Position numbers and translations under genes: made by a program
The notes under the pieces: model-generated
What the model was told of the DNA's origin: nothing
The model's database searches: none
What the model saw: only the letters and a program-made list of their open reading frames with translations
Part shown: positions 17,155 to 26,988 of the stretch, in pieces
Position numbering within the stretch: the stretch's first letter is position 1
Layout: the number at the start of each line of letters is the position of its first letter
Source of the DNA: Lysobacter sp. MMG2
GTDB lineage: Bacteria; Pseudomonadota; Gammaproteobacteria; Xanthomonadales; Xanthomonadaceae
Assembly (NCBI RefSeq): GCF_016735495.2
Contig: NZ_JAERQY020000007.1
Location: 1-64,000 of the forward strand
Direction of reading: 5' to 3'
DNA length: 64,000 nucleotides

Positions 17155-17214
17155 CCCCTCTCCCTGGCCGCCTTCGGCGGCCTGTCCCTCTCCCACAAGG
17201 GGAGAGGGAGGTGG
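17155..17214. repeat. Intergenic GC hairpin repeat (CTCTCCC family)
   Basis: CCCTCTCCCTGGCCGCCTTC-type element with an inner CCGCCTTCGGCGG stem and outer CCCTCTCCC/GGGGAGAGGG arms. Related elements lie at 28571, 38071, 39829, 43102, 44055 and 59640. Confidence 0.8.
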
Positions 17215-17333
17215 GTGACGGCGCTGCTTCCCGCTCTTCATCTTCCCTGCGGCAACCGAAGGGAGTGCAGAGCTGAGGACGTGCCAAAGGGCGGAGGCGG
17301 GCGCGCGCCGTGCAGCCGCGCTGCATCAATGAC

Positions 17334-18305
17334 TCAGTACGACCTGCACTGCAGGAACCGCACCTTCCGCTCGCTCCCCGCCGGTGGCTGCAACTGCAGG
17401 CGCGAGGCCCGCAGCGCGTCGTAGCGTGCGAGCACGCTGCAGACTTCCTCCACCTGGAGCTGGTCCACGTCCTCGCTCTGCTGGATCAGCAGCGTGGAGC
17501 TGGTCGACCACAGCACGCGTTCGACCCACGGCAGGTTAGTGATGGCCTGGATGACCTCGCCGCGTTCGAACTGGTCGCGGTTCGGATCGGCCGGCGGAGC
17601 GAGCGCGGGATCGGTCGCCGCCGCTGCGACCGGCTTGGGCGAAGCGGTCGACGCGGCCGGAGCCACCGACTGTGAAGGGGCCTGGGCCGTCACCGTGTCG
17701 TTGCCGATCATCGCCGGCACGAAGCCCACGAGCACGCCGATCACGACTGCACCCGCCCACGCCAATGCGGTTTCGCGCACGCTGCTGCGGCGCGCATTGG
17801 CGGTGATGTCATCGCGCAGCGAAGCCGGAAGCATCGGGCCGACCAGCGCCCACAGCGCGTTGCCGTCGTAGAACTCCAGGCCGGCGGCGCTGCGGCGGGC
17901 GTCGGCATCGATACGCGCCGGAGTGGCGAGGATGCCGCCGGCGGCGGCGTTGAAACGCACCGCATCGGCCAGCTCGCGCACGCTGGCCACGCCCAGGCGC
18001 GAACGTGCACCGGCCAGCTTGCAGGAGAGCAACCACGGACGGCCGTCCAGGCGCAGGTGCACTTCCGCCTGCGGACCATGCTCGAGCGTCTGTTCGACCG
18101 ACTCGGCTTCGAAGCCGCGCGAATGCAGGGCCTCGACCACCAGCCGCGCGAACTCGCGCCAGCGCATGGCGGCCAGTGCGTCGATGCCGGCCGCCGCTTC
18201 TTCCTGTCGCCGTCTCACCCGCCAGAGCCATGCCGTCGCCGCGGCGCCCAGCAGCAGGGTGACCAGGATCGCGATCGTCAGGGAGAAGCCGTCGAGCATG
18301 CACAA
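17334..18305 (-). CDS. Membrane protein with Mrr-like restriction-endonuclease fold
   Basis: 323 residues. There is an N-terminal membrane helix (about 8-28) and a second one near 190-210. Between them RWREFARLVVEALHSRGFEAESVEQ, then RPWLLSCKLAGA with a beta-strand Lys, match the Mrr_cat/PD-(D/E)XK layout. Such membrane-anchored Mrr-like proteins are common in Xanthomonads and their function is unknown. The usual catalytic Asp and Glu-x-Lys are not clear (LLSCKL replaces a QxK strand), so nuclease activity is doubtful. The C-terminal 80 residues are periplasmic or cytosolic, with no known domain. Confidence 0.65.
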   Translation of the reverse strand: MCMLDGFSLTIAILVTLLLGAAATAWLWRVRRRQEEAAAGIDALAAMRWREFARLVVEALHSRGFEAESVEQTLEHGPQAEVHLRLDGRPWLLSCKLAGARSRLGVASVRELADAVRFNAAAGGILATPARIDADARRSAAGLEFYDGNALWALVGPMLPASLRDDITANARRSSVRETALAWAGAVVIGVLVGFVPAMIGNDTVTAQAPSQSVAPAASTASPKPVAAAATDPALAPPADPNRDQFERGEVIQAITNLPWVERVLWSTSSTLLIQQSEDVDQLQVEEVCSVLARYDALRASRLQLQPPAGSERKVRFLQCRSY

Positions 18306-18394
18306 ACCGGGAGAGTCGGAGGCTGGCGACTATACGACAGCCACGCGGCTTCCCGTGTGGCGCGGATCACGCGCGCAGGGCGACGGGCATAAGA

Positions 18395-18457
18395 AAGCCC
18401 GCCAGTCCGAAACCGTAAGGGGAGGGGAGCATACGGAAAGCGCGGACTGGCGGGCTT
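18395..18457. terminator. Long inverted repeat, probable terminator of the phasin gene
   Basis: Arms AAGCCCGCCAGTCCG and CGGACTGGCGGGCTT form a perfect 15-bp stem (18395-18409 with 18443-18457). A nested CCGTA/TACGG pair and a purine-rich loop, AGGGGAGGGGAGCA, lie inside. It sits about 40 bases beyond the phasin stop. A similar architecture occurs at 41819-41874. Confidence 0.7.
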
Positions 18458-18497
18458 GTCGTGCGCCCGGTCGCGACCGGGCGGTGAAGCGGGTGGA

Positions 18498-19064
18498 TCA
18501 GGAAGCGGGCTTGGCCTTGGTGGCCTTGCGCGGCGACTTGCGCGCGGCCGGCGACTGCGTCGCCTGCTTGCTGGCGGACTTGCGTGCCGGCGACTTGCGC
18601 GGCGCGGCGCCGCCCTGGCGGCGCAGTTCGGCGGTGAGCGCGTCGACGCGGCGGCTGAGGTCGTTGAGGTCGTCGCGGCCCGGCACGCCGAGCTTCACCA
18701 GCGCCCGCTGCACGCGATCTTCGAACACCTTCTCCAGACGGTCCCAGGTGTCCGACGCGCGCTCGCGCGCCTGGCCGACCCGGGAGCCGACGACATCGCG
18801 TACGGCATCGGCCTGGCCGCCGGCGAACCGGCGTGCGGTCTGCTCCAGCGACATGCCTTCCTTGATCAGCGCATCGAACAGCTTGGTGCCTTCGGCCTGC
18901 GCGCGCGAGAACGCGCCCACGCCGGCCAGCCAGATCTGCTGTGCCGACTCGCTCAGCTTGCTCGAGAGCTGCTCGGCCTGCTGTTGCGCGTCGTCCTTGG
19001 CCTTGGCGCGACCACGGGTGCCCGACGCGGTGGTCTTCTTGGTCGCCTTCTTGAACTTCGCCAT
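18498..19064 (-). CDS. Phasin (PHA granule-associated protein)
   Basis: 188 residues. The phasin core is SESAQQIWLAGVGAFSRAQ at about 37-55, followed by FDALIKEGMSLEQTARR and a long helix. A DLNDLSRRVDALTAELRR heptad segment near 135-152 resembles the PhaI/PhaF coiled coil. The C-terminal 35 residues repeat Lys-Ser/Pro-Ala-Arg-Lys, a histone-like DNA-binding tail. It should coat PHA granules and tie them to the nucleoid. An N-terminal Lys-rich patch is also present. The small protein at 13653 looks like a shorter paralogue. Confidence 0.85.
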   Translation of the reverse strand: MAKFKKATKKTTASGTRGRAKAKDDAQQQAEQLSSKLSESAQQIWLAGVGAFSRAQAEGTKLFDALIKEGMSLEQTARRFAGGQADAVRDVVGSRVGQARERASDTWDRLEKVFEDRVQRALVKLGVPGRDDLNDLSRRVDALTAELRRQGGAAPRKSPARKSASKQATQSPAARKSPRKATKAKPAS

Positions 19065-19148
19065 GCGGATTTCCCCGGTGGGAGTGGCTGATGTCCCGTC
19101 ACCTTCGCGCCGGGCTCTAGAGCTTTCACACCAAGCTCGCGGCGCAGT

Positions 19149-19916
19149 TCAGACCCACTCGCGCGAAGGCAGCGTGATCCGCCGCTGCGGCCGGCCCACC
19201 AGGTCGAGGAACTGGTTGAACACCGCGTCCGCCCGGGCCTGCATGCCGGCGATGTGGGCGCGGGTGTGGTGACGGATGGTGTCCACATCCGAGCGCGACG
19301 GATCCAGACCGCCCAGCTCGGCGAGTTCCTCGCGGTAGGCCGGATTGCGCAGCCAGCGCTCGATCAGCGCCTCGTCCATCTCCAGGTGGAACTGGAATCC
19401 GTAGGCGTTGTCGCCGTAACGGAACGCCTGGTGCTCGCAGCCCTCGGTGCGCGCCAGATGCGTCGCGTCGTGCGGCACCTGGAAGCTGTAGCGGTGCCAC
19501 TGGAACACCGGCGAGGTCTCGCCCAGCGGCGCCAGCACCGGATCGCTGCGGCCGGCGTCGGTGGTGCGCAGCGGGTACCAGCCGATCTCCGGCTCATGGT
19601 GACGCCGCACCGGCGCGCCCAGCACATGCGCCAGCAACTGCGCACCCAGGCAGATGCCGAGCACCGGCTTGCCCTGTTCGAGCATGCGTTCGATGGCGCG
19701 CAGTTCGGTCTTCAGATGCGGTCGGCGGGCCTGGTCTTCGACATTCATCGGCCCGCCCAGCACCACCAGCCCGCGGTAGCGGTCGACGTTGGGTTCGAAA
19801 TCCGGCTGCCGCTCGAAATTGGCGAAGCGGATGCGGTGGCCGCGCCTGCGGATGAGCCGATCGAGCGTGCCCAGCGGTTCGGCGGCGACGTGCTGGAAGA
19901 CGAGCAGGCGGGGCAT
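19149..19916 (-). CDS. Class I glutamine amidotransferase domain protein
   Basis: 255 residues, a stand-alone GATase1 related to the glutaminase half of GMP synthase. The nucleophile Cys is in LGICLGAQLLAHVLG, and the His/Glu pair is in GFQFHLEMDEALI. VVLGGPMNVED supplies the oxyanion region. No synthetase domain is attached, and such proteins often have unknown acceptor substrates. It lies 51 bases downstream of the EamA transporter gene on the same strand, so the two may be co-transcribed. Confidence 0.9.
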   Translation of the reverse strand: MPRLLVFQHVAAEPLGTLDRLIRRRGHRIRFANFERQPDFEPNVDRYRGLVVLGGPMNVEDQARRPHLKTELRAIERMLEQGKPVLGICLGAQLLAHVLGAPVRRHHEPEIGWYPLRTTDAGRSDPVLAPLGETSPVFQWHRYSFQVPHDATHLARTEGCEHQAFRYGDNAYGFQFHLEMDEALIERWLRNPAYREELAELGGLDPSRSDVDTIRHHTRAHIAGMQARADAVFNQFLDLVGRPQRRITLPSREWV

Positions 19917-19967
19917 GGTGGAGCGGGGCGCGGGGAACGAACCGCGACTATGCCAAATCCGCCCGGG

Positions 19968-20840
19968 CTACGCGCGCGGCGCGAAGGCGATCAGCACGAT
20001 GGCGAGGATGGCCAGCACGATCGCCGCGCGATTCCAGCCGCTGGTCTTCTCGCCGAAGGCGAACACGCCCACCAGCGTGCCCAGCACCACCACGCCGATG
20101 TTCATCGTCGCGAACACGACCGACGGGCTCTCGGCCAGGGCCTGATGCGCGCGCACGTAGAAGACGATGTTGCCGAAATTGAGCAGGCCCAGCAGCAGTC
20201 CCGCGCCGAGGTTGCGCGCGTCCAGCCGCGTGTGTCCGCGCAGGTGGCGCACCAGTTGCGCCACGAGCATCAGCACGAAGGCAAGGACGAACGCCACCTG
20301 CAACGCCGCCATCGACGGCGTTCCGGCCTGCGCGATGCGCTTGAGCATCACGTCCACGAGTGCGAAGCCGACCCAGACCACCAGCAGCAGGAGCCAGCCG
20401 CGTCGTTCGCCGCCGGCTGCCGGCGCAGCACGTTCCGGGCGCGCGACGATACCGGCGACCGCCAGCAATCCCAGCGCGAGGCCGGCCATCCGCTGCCCGT
20501 CGACGCGTTCGCCGAACAGCGTGAACGCCGCCAGCAGCGAGAGCAGGAGCGACAGGCGCTGGGCGACGTCGGTGCGCACGATGCCGGTGGCGCGCACGCT
20601 GGCGCCCAGCACGAGGAACAGCGAAGGCAGCACGACGGCAAGCCCGAGCAACGCCACCCAGGGCGTGTCGGGATGCGTGAGACTTTCCATCGGCGGGCGC
20701 AGCAGCCAGGCGCACAGCGCGCCGGCGGCGAGGTAATTCCAGGTGACGAGCTGGCCAATGTCGAGCCGTGCGCGCGGCGCGAGCTTGATTAGCACCCCGA
20801 CCAGGACACTGCACAGGGCGCTGAGGAGGATCAGGTGCAT
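19968..20840 (-). CDS. EamA-family DMT transporter
   Basis: 290 residues with about ten hydrophobic segments in two repeats, typical of drug/metabolite transporters. LLSLLAAFTLFGERVDGQR ends the first repeat and VLGTLVGVFAFGEKTSGWN marks the second; the glycine/glutamate motif at these points is a family feature. The substrate cannot be read from sequence. The ATG at 20840 starts directly at the first helix, MHLILLSALCSVLVG. Confidence 0.88.
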   Translation of the reverse strand: MHLILLSALCSVLVGVLIKLAPRARLDIGQLVTWNYLAAGALCAWLLRPPMESLTHPDTPWVALLGLAVVLPSLFLVLGASVRATGIVRTDVAQRLSLLLSLLAAFTLFGERVDGQRMAGLALGLLAVAGIVARPERAAPAAGGERRGWLLLLVVWVGFALVDVMLKRIAQAGTPSMAALQVAFVLAFVLMLVAQLVRHLRGHTRLDARNLGAGLLLGLLNFGNIVFYVRAHQALAESPSVVFATMNIGVVVLGTLVGVFAFGEKTSGWNRAAIVLAILAIVLIAFAPRA

Positions 20841-21230
20841 CGATGCTTCGTTTGGTCCGTGATCGACGGCGGGCGAGGGATGATGCCATTGGCCGTGGCG
20901 GCGCGCAGGGCGTCTGTCATGCAGGACATCTCATCGTGCGCAGGGCTTCCCGCTCCGGTGAATCACCTCAACGTCATTCCCGCGAAAGCGGGAATCCAGG
21001 GACTTTTCACGCTCTTCCTCGAACGTTTGAGAGGCAGAAGCCTGGCTGTTGCTCTTCATACGAAACCGGCAAAGCATGAAGCGTCCCTGGATTCCCGCCT
21101 TCGCGGGAATGACGGTGAAACAGCTCTGCGGTCGGAGGAATGCCCTTTCGCATCCCCGCGTTACGGACCGTAGCCCCCGCTCTATGCCCTGATGAGGCGA
21201 GCGGAGGCGACGGTCATTCGCCGCGACGAC
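20841..21230. other. Gene-free region around a 145-bp palindromic element
   Basis: Apart from the repeat at 20971-21115 I see no feature. It lies between the convergent-side end of the helicase gene and the promoter of the EamA transporter gene. Confidence 0.5.
20971..21115. repeat. 145-bp MITE-like element with inverted ends
   Basis: The left end reads CGTCATTCCCGCGAAAGCGG and the right end is its inverse (CCGCCTTCGCGGGAATGACG). Each end is a hairpin of about 30 bases with GAATCCAGGGAC inside. The middle of about 80 bases is shared with the element at 23534-23679. Homology seems to begin about 10 bases further left (CACCTCA). No coding capacity. Confidence 0.8.
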
Positions 21231-23300
21231 TCAGCGCGGCTTCGGCCGGAATCCGCCCGGCTTGCGCGGCCCGGCACCGTGCGGGCGCGGCCCGCGCGGC
21301 GGCGGCCGGCGATCGTCGTCGAAACCGCCGCGCTCGTGGCGACCGAGCGGACGCTGCCCGCCGTGGCTGCCTTCGCCCGGCCGGCTGATGCGCAGCTGCT
21401 GGCCCGCCACGCGCACGCGCTTGAGGTGGTCCATGACCTCGCGCGGCATGCCCTCGGGCAGGTCGATCAGGCTGTGGTCGTCGCGGATGTCGATGCGGCC
21501 GATGTAGCGGCTTTCCAGCTCGGCCTCGTTGGCGATCGCGCCGACGATGTTGCCCGGCTTCACGCCGTGCACGTGGCCGACCTCGATGCGGAAGGTTTCC
21601 ATGCCCGCTTCCGGGGCCGCGCGGTCGCGCGGCTCGCGCGGCGCACGCTGCTCGAACGAGCGCGACGGCGCCTCGTCATCGAACATCGACTCGGCGGCAT
21701 TGACCGGACGTTCGTGGTGACGCTCGACAGGCCGTTCGCTGGACGGACGTTCGATCACCGGACGCTCGTAAGCCGGCGGCGTGAACTGGCGGTCGGCGTG
21801 GCGCGGGCGATCGTCGCGCTCGGGGCGCGGCTCGCGCGCCGGGCGGCGGTCGTCGCGTTCGAAACGCGGTTCGCGGCGCTCGCGGTGGCCGTCGCGTTGA
21901 CCCTCGCGCGGAGCGCGATCGAAACCCACCTGCGCATGCGGCCGCAGCTTCTCGGCGGTGACGTCCAGCAGCAGCGGCATGTCGCCCTGCACCAGCTTGG
22001 CCAGTGCGGCGGCGATTTCGACCGCGGGCACGTTCTGCTCGCGCTCGTAGCGTTCGACCAGGTCGCGGAACTGCGCCAGGTCATTGCCTTCCAGCGCGGA
22101 GGTGATGCGGCCGAGGAAGCGGTTCACGCGCTGCTCGTTGACCGTTTCGACGGTGGGCAGCGCCATCGGCTCGATCGGCTGGCGCGTGGCGCGCTCGATC
22201 GCGCGCAGCATGCCGCGCTCGCGCGGCGTCACGAACAGGATCGCCTCGCCCTTGCGCCCGGCGCGGCCGGTGCGGCCGATGCGGTGGACGTAGCTTTCGG
22301 TGTCGTAAGGGATGTCGAAGTTCAGCACGTGGCTGATGCGTTCCACGTCCAGTCCGCGCGCGGCCACGTCGGTGGCGACCAGCACGTCGATCTTGCCGTC
22401 CTTGAGGTTCTGGATGGTCTTCTCGCGCTGCGCCTGCTGCACGTCGCCGTTGATCGCGGCCGCGGCGATGCCGCGCGCGGCCAGCTTGTCGGCCAGCTCT
22501 TCGGTGGCCTGCTTGGTGCGCGCGAAGACGATCATCGCGTCGAAAGGTTCGGCCTCCAGGATGCGGGTGATCGCATCGAGCTTGTGCACGCCGCTCACGC
22601 CCCAGTAGCGCTGGCGGATGTTCGCGGCCGTGGTGGTCTTGGCCTTGATGGCGATCTCGACCGGGTCTTTCAGGTAGGTCTGGGCGATGCGCCGGATCGG
22701 CGGCGGCATGGTCGCCGAGAACAGCGCGACCTGGCGCGTCTCCGGCGTCTTCTTCAGCACGGCCTCGACGTCGTCGATGAAGCCCATGCGCAGCATTTCG
22801 TCGGCTTCGTCGAGCACCAGGCAGCGCAGTTCGGACAGGTCGAGCGAGCCGCGCTCCAGATGGTCGATCACGCGGCCGGGCGTGCCCACCACGACCTGCA
22901 CGCCACGCTTGAGCGCCTGCAACTGCGGGTAGTAGCTCTGCCCGCCGTAGATCGGCAGGACGTGGAAGCCGGGCAGGTGATGGGCGTACTTCTGGAACGC
23001 TTCGGCGACCTGGATGGCCAGCTCGCGCGTCGGCGCCAGCACCAGCGCCTGCGGCTTGTGCTTGCCCGGTTCGATCTGCGCCAGGATCGGCAGCGCGAAC
23101 GCGGCGGTCTTGCCGGTGCCGGTCTGGGCCTGGCCGAGCACGTCGCGGCCTTCCAGCAGCGGCGGGATGGTGGCGGCCTGGATGGGCGAGGGTGACTCGT
23201 AGCCGACGTCGCTCAGTGCCCGCAGAAGGGGCTCGGACAGGGCGAGGTCGGTGAATTTCAGGGACGGGGCATCGTTCGAGTTGGGCGACTCGGCGCTCAT
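21231..23300 (-). CDS. deaD: ATP-dependent DEAD-box RNA helicase (DeaD/CsdA type)
   Basis: 689 residues from MSAESPNSNDAPSLKF. Q motif FTDLALSEPLLRAL, Walker A AQTGTGKT, DEAD box VLDEADEML, SAT motif, and HRIGRTGRAGR are all present. After residue 430 there is a charged linker of Arg/Glu/Pro repeats, then an RNA-binding DbpA-type domain (ETFRIEVGHVHGVKPGNIVGA), and an Arg/Gly-rich tail. This is the DeaD/CsdA layout, used in ribosome assembly and mRNA decay in the cold. The tail composition is common for high-GC relatives. Confidence 0.95.
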   Translation of the reverse strand: MSAESPNSNDAPSLKFTDLALSEPLLRALSDVGYESPSPIQAATIPPLLEGRDVLGQAQTGTGKTAAFALPILAQIEPGKHKPQALVLAPTRELAIQVAEAFQKYAHHLPGFHVLPIYGGQSYYPQLQALKRGVQVVVGTPGRVIDHLERGSLDLSELRCLVLDEADEMLRMGFIDDVEAVLKKTPETRQVALFSATMPPPIRRIAQTYLKDPVEIAIKAKTTTAANIRQRYWGVSGVHKLDAITRILEAEPFDAMIVFARTKQATEELADKLAARGIAAAAINGDVQQAQREKTIQNLKDGKIDVLVATDVAARGLDVERISHVLNFDIPYDTESYVHRIGRTGRAGRKGEAILFVTPRERGMLRAIERATRQPIEPMALPTVETVNEQRVNRFLGRITSALEGNDLAQFRDLVERYEREQNVPAVEIAAALAKLVQGDMPLLLDVTAEKLRPHAQVGFDRAPREGQRDGHRERREPRFERDDRRPAREPRPERDDRPRHADRQFTPPAYERPVIERPSSERPVERHHERPVNAAESMFDDEAPSRSFEQRAPREPRDRAAPEAGMETFRIEVGHVHGVKPGNIVGAIANEAELESRYIGRIDIRDDHSLIDLPEGMPREVMDHLKRVRVAGQQLRISRPGEGSHGGQRPLGRHERGGFDDDRRPPPRGPRPHGAGPRKPGGFRPKPR

Positions 23301-23766
23301 GGGGGAGGACTCGGCAGCGCCGGCGTTCGCCGGTCGGAAGACCGAACATTCTAGCGCAGCGGGGTGTGTTGGCCGTGTGGGGCGGGTTTTGGAGACGCCG
23401 TGGCGGTTCGCGTGGCGCCTTCGTAGGGCTGTCGTCCCGTCTTGATCGACAGTCCCGCGTCCAACGTCATCCCGGCGAAGGCCGGGACCCAGGCCCGTGG
23501 ACGGTGGGCACTCCCGCTGCGGCAAACCACCTCACCGTCATTCCCGCGGAGGCGGGAATCCATGGACTTTCCACGCTTCACCTTGGGCAAGTCAGATACA
23601 ACGGCAGGACTGTCGCGTTCCACATGCCATCACGAAGGCATGGAACGTCCTTGGATTCCCGCCTTCGCGGGAATGACGGGGGGAGTTCCCCCTGGTGGGA
23701 GTGCCGCTGGATGAAGTCTGGATCCCGGCCTTCGCCGCGATGACAGCAGTGCAGACGCTTGCGCGA
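23301..23766. other. Repeat-filled intergenic region
   Basis: No gene. It contains a single CGTCATCCCGGCG hairpin (23464-23495), the 146-bp element at 23534-23679, and a degenerate half-element near 23728-23745. The three lie in a 280-base cluster between the amidohydrolase stop and the helicase start. Confidence 0.6.
23534..23679. repeat. 146-bp MITE-like element with inverted ends, copy 2
   Basis: Same structure as 20971-21115: CCGTCATTCCCGCGGAGGCG at the left, CGCCTTCGCGGGAATGACGG at the right. The interior aligns with the first copy at both ends (GGACTTTCCACGC and CATGGAACGTCCTTGG), with more divergence in the middle. Confidence 0.8.
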
Positions 23767-25194
23767 TCAGCGCGACACCACGGCAGCACCCCGGACATCC
23801 TTCTCCACGCGCCCATCCTTCATCACGAACTGCACCTGCTTGAGCACCGTCACGTCGCTGAGCGGATCGCCGTTCACCGCGATCAGGTCCGCGCGCTTGC
23901 CCACGTCGAGCGAGCCCACCTGGTCGGCCAGCCCGAGCAGGTCGGCGGCGTTGACGGTCGCGGCCGCGATCGCGGTCGCCGGCGTCATGCCGTGCGCAAC
24001 CATCAGTTCGAATTCGTCCGCGTTGCGCCCGTGCAGGCTCACGCCGGCATCCGTGCCGAAGGCGATCTTCACGTCGGCGGGCACCGCGCGTTCCAGCGCC
24101 TTGCCGGTGATGCCGATGCGCCATTCGATCTTCTCGCGCACCTCGCCGGTGTAGGCGTCGGGATTCTTCGCCAGGCGCTCCCGGTAGCCGTTCACGGTGG
24201 ACAGCGTGGGGACGTAGTACGCGCCGGTCTGGCGCAGCAGTTTGAGGTCGGCATCGTCCATCAGCGTGCCGTGCTCGATCGAATCCGCACCCGCGCGCAA
24301 GGCCAGGGCGATGCCGTCCGCACCGTGCGCGTGCACGGCGACCTTCTTCTTGTACAAGTGCGCGGTTTCCACGATGGCGCGCGCCTCGTCGTCGAACATC
24401 TGCTGGCCCAGGCCCGCGCCGATGCGGCTGTTCACGCCGCCGGTGGTGGCGATCTTGATCACGTCCACGCCGCGCGCGACCTGGCGTCGCACCGCCTTGC
24501 GGCAGTCGTCGGCGCCGTCGCAGGTGTTGCCGTGCACGTCGAGCGCCGCGTGCAGGTCGTCGCGGAAGCCCAGCGTCGGGTCCATGTGGCCGGAGGTGGT
24601 GGAAATCGCATTGCCCGCATCCACGATCCGCGGTCCCGGCAGCTTGCCCGCCGCCACCGCGTCGCGCAGCGCCAGCGTCACGCCGTCTTCGTCGCCGAGG
24701 TTGCGCACGGTGGTGAAGCCGGCGGCCAGCGTCTTGCGCGCGTTCACGGCGGCCTCGTACGCGTGATCGGCCACGCCCTTGGAAATGCCTTCCAACTGGC
24801 CTTCCACGCCGGCCTTGTCGGAGGTGAGGTGGACGTGGCTGTCGATCAGGCCCGGCAGGACGAAGCGGTCGCGCAGGTCGATGACCAAGGCGTTGCCCGC
24901 GTTCGGGAACGCCGATGCGTCCACGAAGCCATCGCGCACCGCCTCGACCCGGCCGCCGCACACCAGCAGCGTGCTCGCGCCGCGCGGGGCATGGCCGGGG
25001 CGGTCGAGCAGGCGGCCGGCCTGGACGAGGCTGCACGAGGGCGCCGCGGACGGTGCCTGGGCGACGGCGGCGGACGCGCTCAACGCGAGCAGCACGGCGC
25101 CGGCAAGCGCCGGACGCAGCAGGCTGGAGCGGGACGCGGCATGGCGTGTGGTGTGTTCGCCAGTAGCGGCGTGCGTGCGGGCGCGCGTGGTCAT
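23767..25194 (-). CDS. Secreted metal-dependent amidohydrolase
   Basis: 475 residues from [19 protein letters not shown] signal peptide ([21 protein letters not shown]) ends near residue 46. The amidohydrolase fold follows: metal motif [11 protein letters not shown], a likely bridging Lys in [30 protein letters not shown], and [13 protein letters not shown]. This group (imidazolonepropionase-like, including Xaa-Pro dipeptidase-type members) hydrolyses amides or peptides in the periplasm; the exact substrate is unknown. Length fits the group. It is divergent from selO. Confidence 0.9.
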   Translation of the reverse strand: MTTRARTHAATGEHTTRHAASRSSLLRPALAGAVLLALSASAAVAQAPSAAPSCSLVQAGRLLDRPGHAPRGASTLLVCGGRVEAVRDGFVDASAFPNAGNALVIDLRDRFVLPGLIDSHVHLTSDKAGVEGQLEGISKGVADHAYEAAVNARKTLAAGFTTVRNLGDEDGVTLALRDAVAAGKLPGPRIVDAGNAISTTSGHMDPTLGFRDDLHAALDVHGNTCDGADDCRKAVRRQVARGVDVIKIATTGGVNSRIGAGLGQQMFDDEARAIVETAHLYKKKVAVHAHGADGIALALRAGADSIEHGTLMDDADLKLLRQTGAYYVPTLSTVNGYRERLAKNPDAYTGEVREKIEWRIGITGKALERAVPADVKIAFGTDAGVSLHGRNADEFELMVAHGMTPATAIAAATVNAADLLGLADQVGSLDVGKRADLIAVNGDPLSDVTVLKQVQFVMKDGRVEKDVRGAAVVSR

Positions 25195-25364
25195 CCGGTC
25201 GTATCCCCAATGCGACGGTAAAGGCGCAGCATACGCGGCCGCGCCAAGGCGGACCGCGACCTCCGTCGTGCCGCATCGGTCGGTTCGCGCGCTTGCCGGG
25301 GATTCACCGCTTGTACCGTCCGGCGGCGGCACCATCTGGGAAGCAGTTACGGCGCCGTCGCATC

Positions 25365-26930
25365 ATGCTGAATCCACACTTCGACAACACCTTCGTTCGA
25401 GACCTCCCCGGCGATCCCGACCTCGCACCCGGCGTGCGCCAGGTGCACGGCGCCGCGTACTCGCGCGTGGAGCCCACGCCGGTGGCGCAGCCGCGCCTGC
25501 TCGCGTATTCGGCGGACATGGCGCGGCGGCTGGGCTTCAGCGACGCCGACGTCGCCTCGCCCGAATTCGCCCGCGTCTTCGGCGGCAACGCGCTGTTGCC
25601 GGGCATGCAGCCCTTCGCCGCCAACTACGGCGGCCACCAGTTCGGCCAGTGGGCGGGGCAACTGGGCGACGGCCGTGCGATCACGCTGGGCGAGATGATC
25701 AATGCGGCCGGCGAACGCTGGGAGCTGCAACTCAAGGGCGCCGGGCCCACCCCGTACTCGCGCAGCGCCGACGGCCGCGCGGTGCTGCGCTCCTCGATCC
25801 GCGAGTTCCTGTGCAGCGAGGCGATGTACCACCTCGGCGTGCCGACCACGCGCGCGCTGAGCCTGGTCGGCACCGGCGAGTGGGTCGAGCGGGACATGTT
25901 CTACGACGGCCACCCGCAACTGGAGCCCGGTGCGGTGGTGTGCCGCGTCGCGCCCTCGTTCATCCGCTTCGGCAATTTCGAATTGCCGGCCTCGCGCAAC
26001 GACACCGAACTGCTGCGCAAGCTGGCCGACTTCTGCATCCGCCGCGACTTCCCGGAGCTTCGCAGCCTCGGCCGTGGGCAGCCGGTGTATGCCGAGTGGT
26101 TCGCGCAGGTGTGCGAACGCACGGCGCGGTTGATGGCGCACTGGATCCGCGTGGGCTTCGTGCACGGCGTGATGAACACCGACAACATGTCGATCCTCGG
26201 CCTGACCATCGACTACGGTCCCTACGGCTGGATCGACAACTTCGATCCCGGCTGGACGCCCAACACCACCGATCGCCACCAGCGCCGCTATCGATTCGGC
26301 CAGCAGCCGCAGGTGGCGTACTGGAACCTCGGGCGGCTGGCGGGGTCGCTCTCGCTGCTGTTCGACGACACCGAGCCGTTGCAGGCCGGCCTGCGCCGCT
26401 TTGTCTCCACCTACCTGGAATGCGACCGCGAGAACACCGCGCGCAAGCTCGGGCTGGACGCCTGTCGCGAAGAGGACACCGCGCTGATGCAGCAGTTGCA
26501 GGACCTGCTGACCGAGGGCGAGATCGACATGACGCTGTTCTTCCGCGGGCTGGCCGATATCGATCCGAAGTCGCCGGATCTCGCGCCCCTGGACGACGCC
26601 TTCTACGACGCCGCGCGCCGCGAGGCGGTGGAGCCGGCGTTGCGCGAATGGCTGCGGCTCTACGCCGTGCGCCTGGATGCGCAGGACCTGACGCCGCATG
26701 CGCGGCGCTCGCGCATGAACGCCGCCAACCCGCGCTACGTGCTGCGCAACTACCTCGCGCAGGAAGCGATCGATCGCGCGACCGAAGGCGACATCGGCGG
26801 CGTGACCGAGCTGCTGGAGGTCATGCGCCGCCCCTACGACGACCAGCCCGGCCACGAGGCCTACGCCCGCCGCCGGCCTGACTGGGCGCGCGAACGCGCC
26901 GGCTGCTCGATGCTGTCCTGCAGTTCCTGA
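25365..26930 (+). CDS. selO: Protein adenylyltransferase SelO (YdiU)
   Basis: 521 residues from [18 protein letters not shown]. Conserved elements are [60 protein letters not shown] (pseudokinase catalytic loop) and [15 protein letters not shown]. It ends CSMLSCSS, where some homologues have selenocysteine and others Cys. SelO is a pseudokinase that transfers AMP to Ser, Thr or Tyr of targets in redox stress. The start was chosen because similarity begins at this ATG. Confidence 0.95.
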   Translation: MLNPHFDNTFVRDLPGDPDLAPGVRQVHGAAYSRVEPTPVAQPRLLAYSADMARRLGFSDADVASPEFARVFGGNALLPGMQPFAANYGGHQFGQWAGQLGDGRAITLGEMINAAGERWELQLKGAGPTPYSRSADGRAVLRSSIREFLCSEAMYHLGVPTTRALSLVGTGEWVERDMFYDGHPQLEPGAVVCRVAPSFIRFGNFELPASRNDTELLRKLADFCIRRDFPELRSLGRGQPVYAEWFAQVCERTARLMAHWIRVGFVHGVMNTDNMSILGLTIDYGPYGWIDNFDPGWTPNTTDRHQRRYRFGQQPQVAYWNLGRLAGSLSLLFDDTEPLQAGLRRFVSTYLECDRENTARKLGLDACREEDTALMQQLQDLLTEGEIDMTLFFRGLADIDPKSPDLAPLDDAFYDAARREAVEPALREWLRLYAVRLDAQDLTPHARRSRMNAANPRYVLRNYLAQEAIDRATEGDIGGVTELLEVMRRPYDDQPGHEAYARRRPDWARERAGCSMLSCSS

Positions 26931-26988
26931 CGCCGCCTACACGCGGGCCGCGCATGATGCCGCCGCAGGGGCATCGTGGAGGTGCGCC

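Noticed and set aside
17334-18305. Type IV restriction system
   Set aside because: Mrr-like fold is only partial, catalytic residues are unclear, the protein is membrane-anchored, and no defence genes are adjacent.
19254-20792. Long plus-strand frame (512 codons) opposite the amidotransferase and EamA genes
   Set aside because: Its composition is Arg/Gln/His-rich as expected for antisense of high-GC genes, and the opposite frames show real domains.
20971-23745. CRISPR-like array of CGTCATTCC hairpins
   Set aside because: Spacing is irregular, copies are in both orientations, and the interiors are homologous to each other rather than unique spacers.
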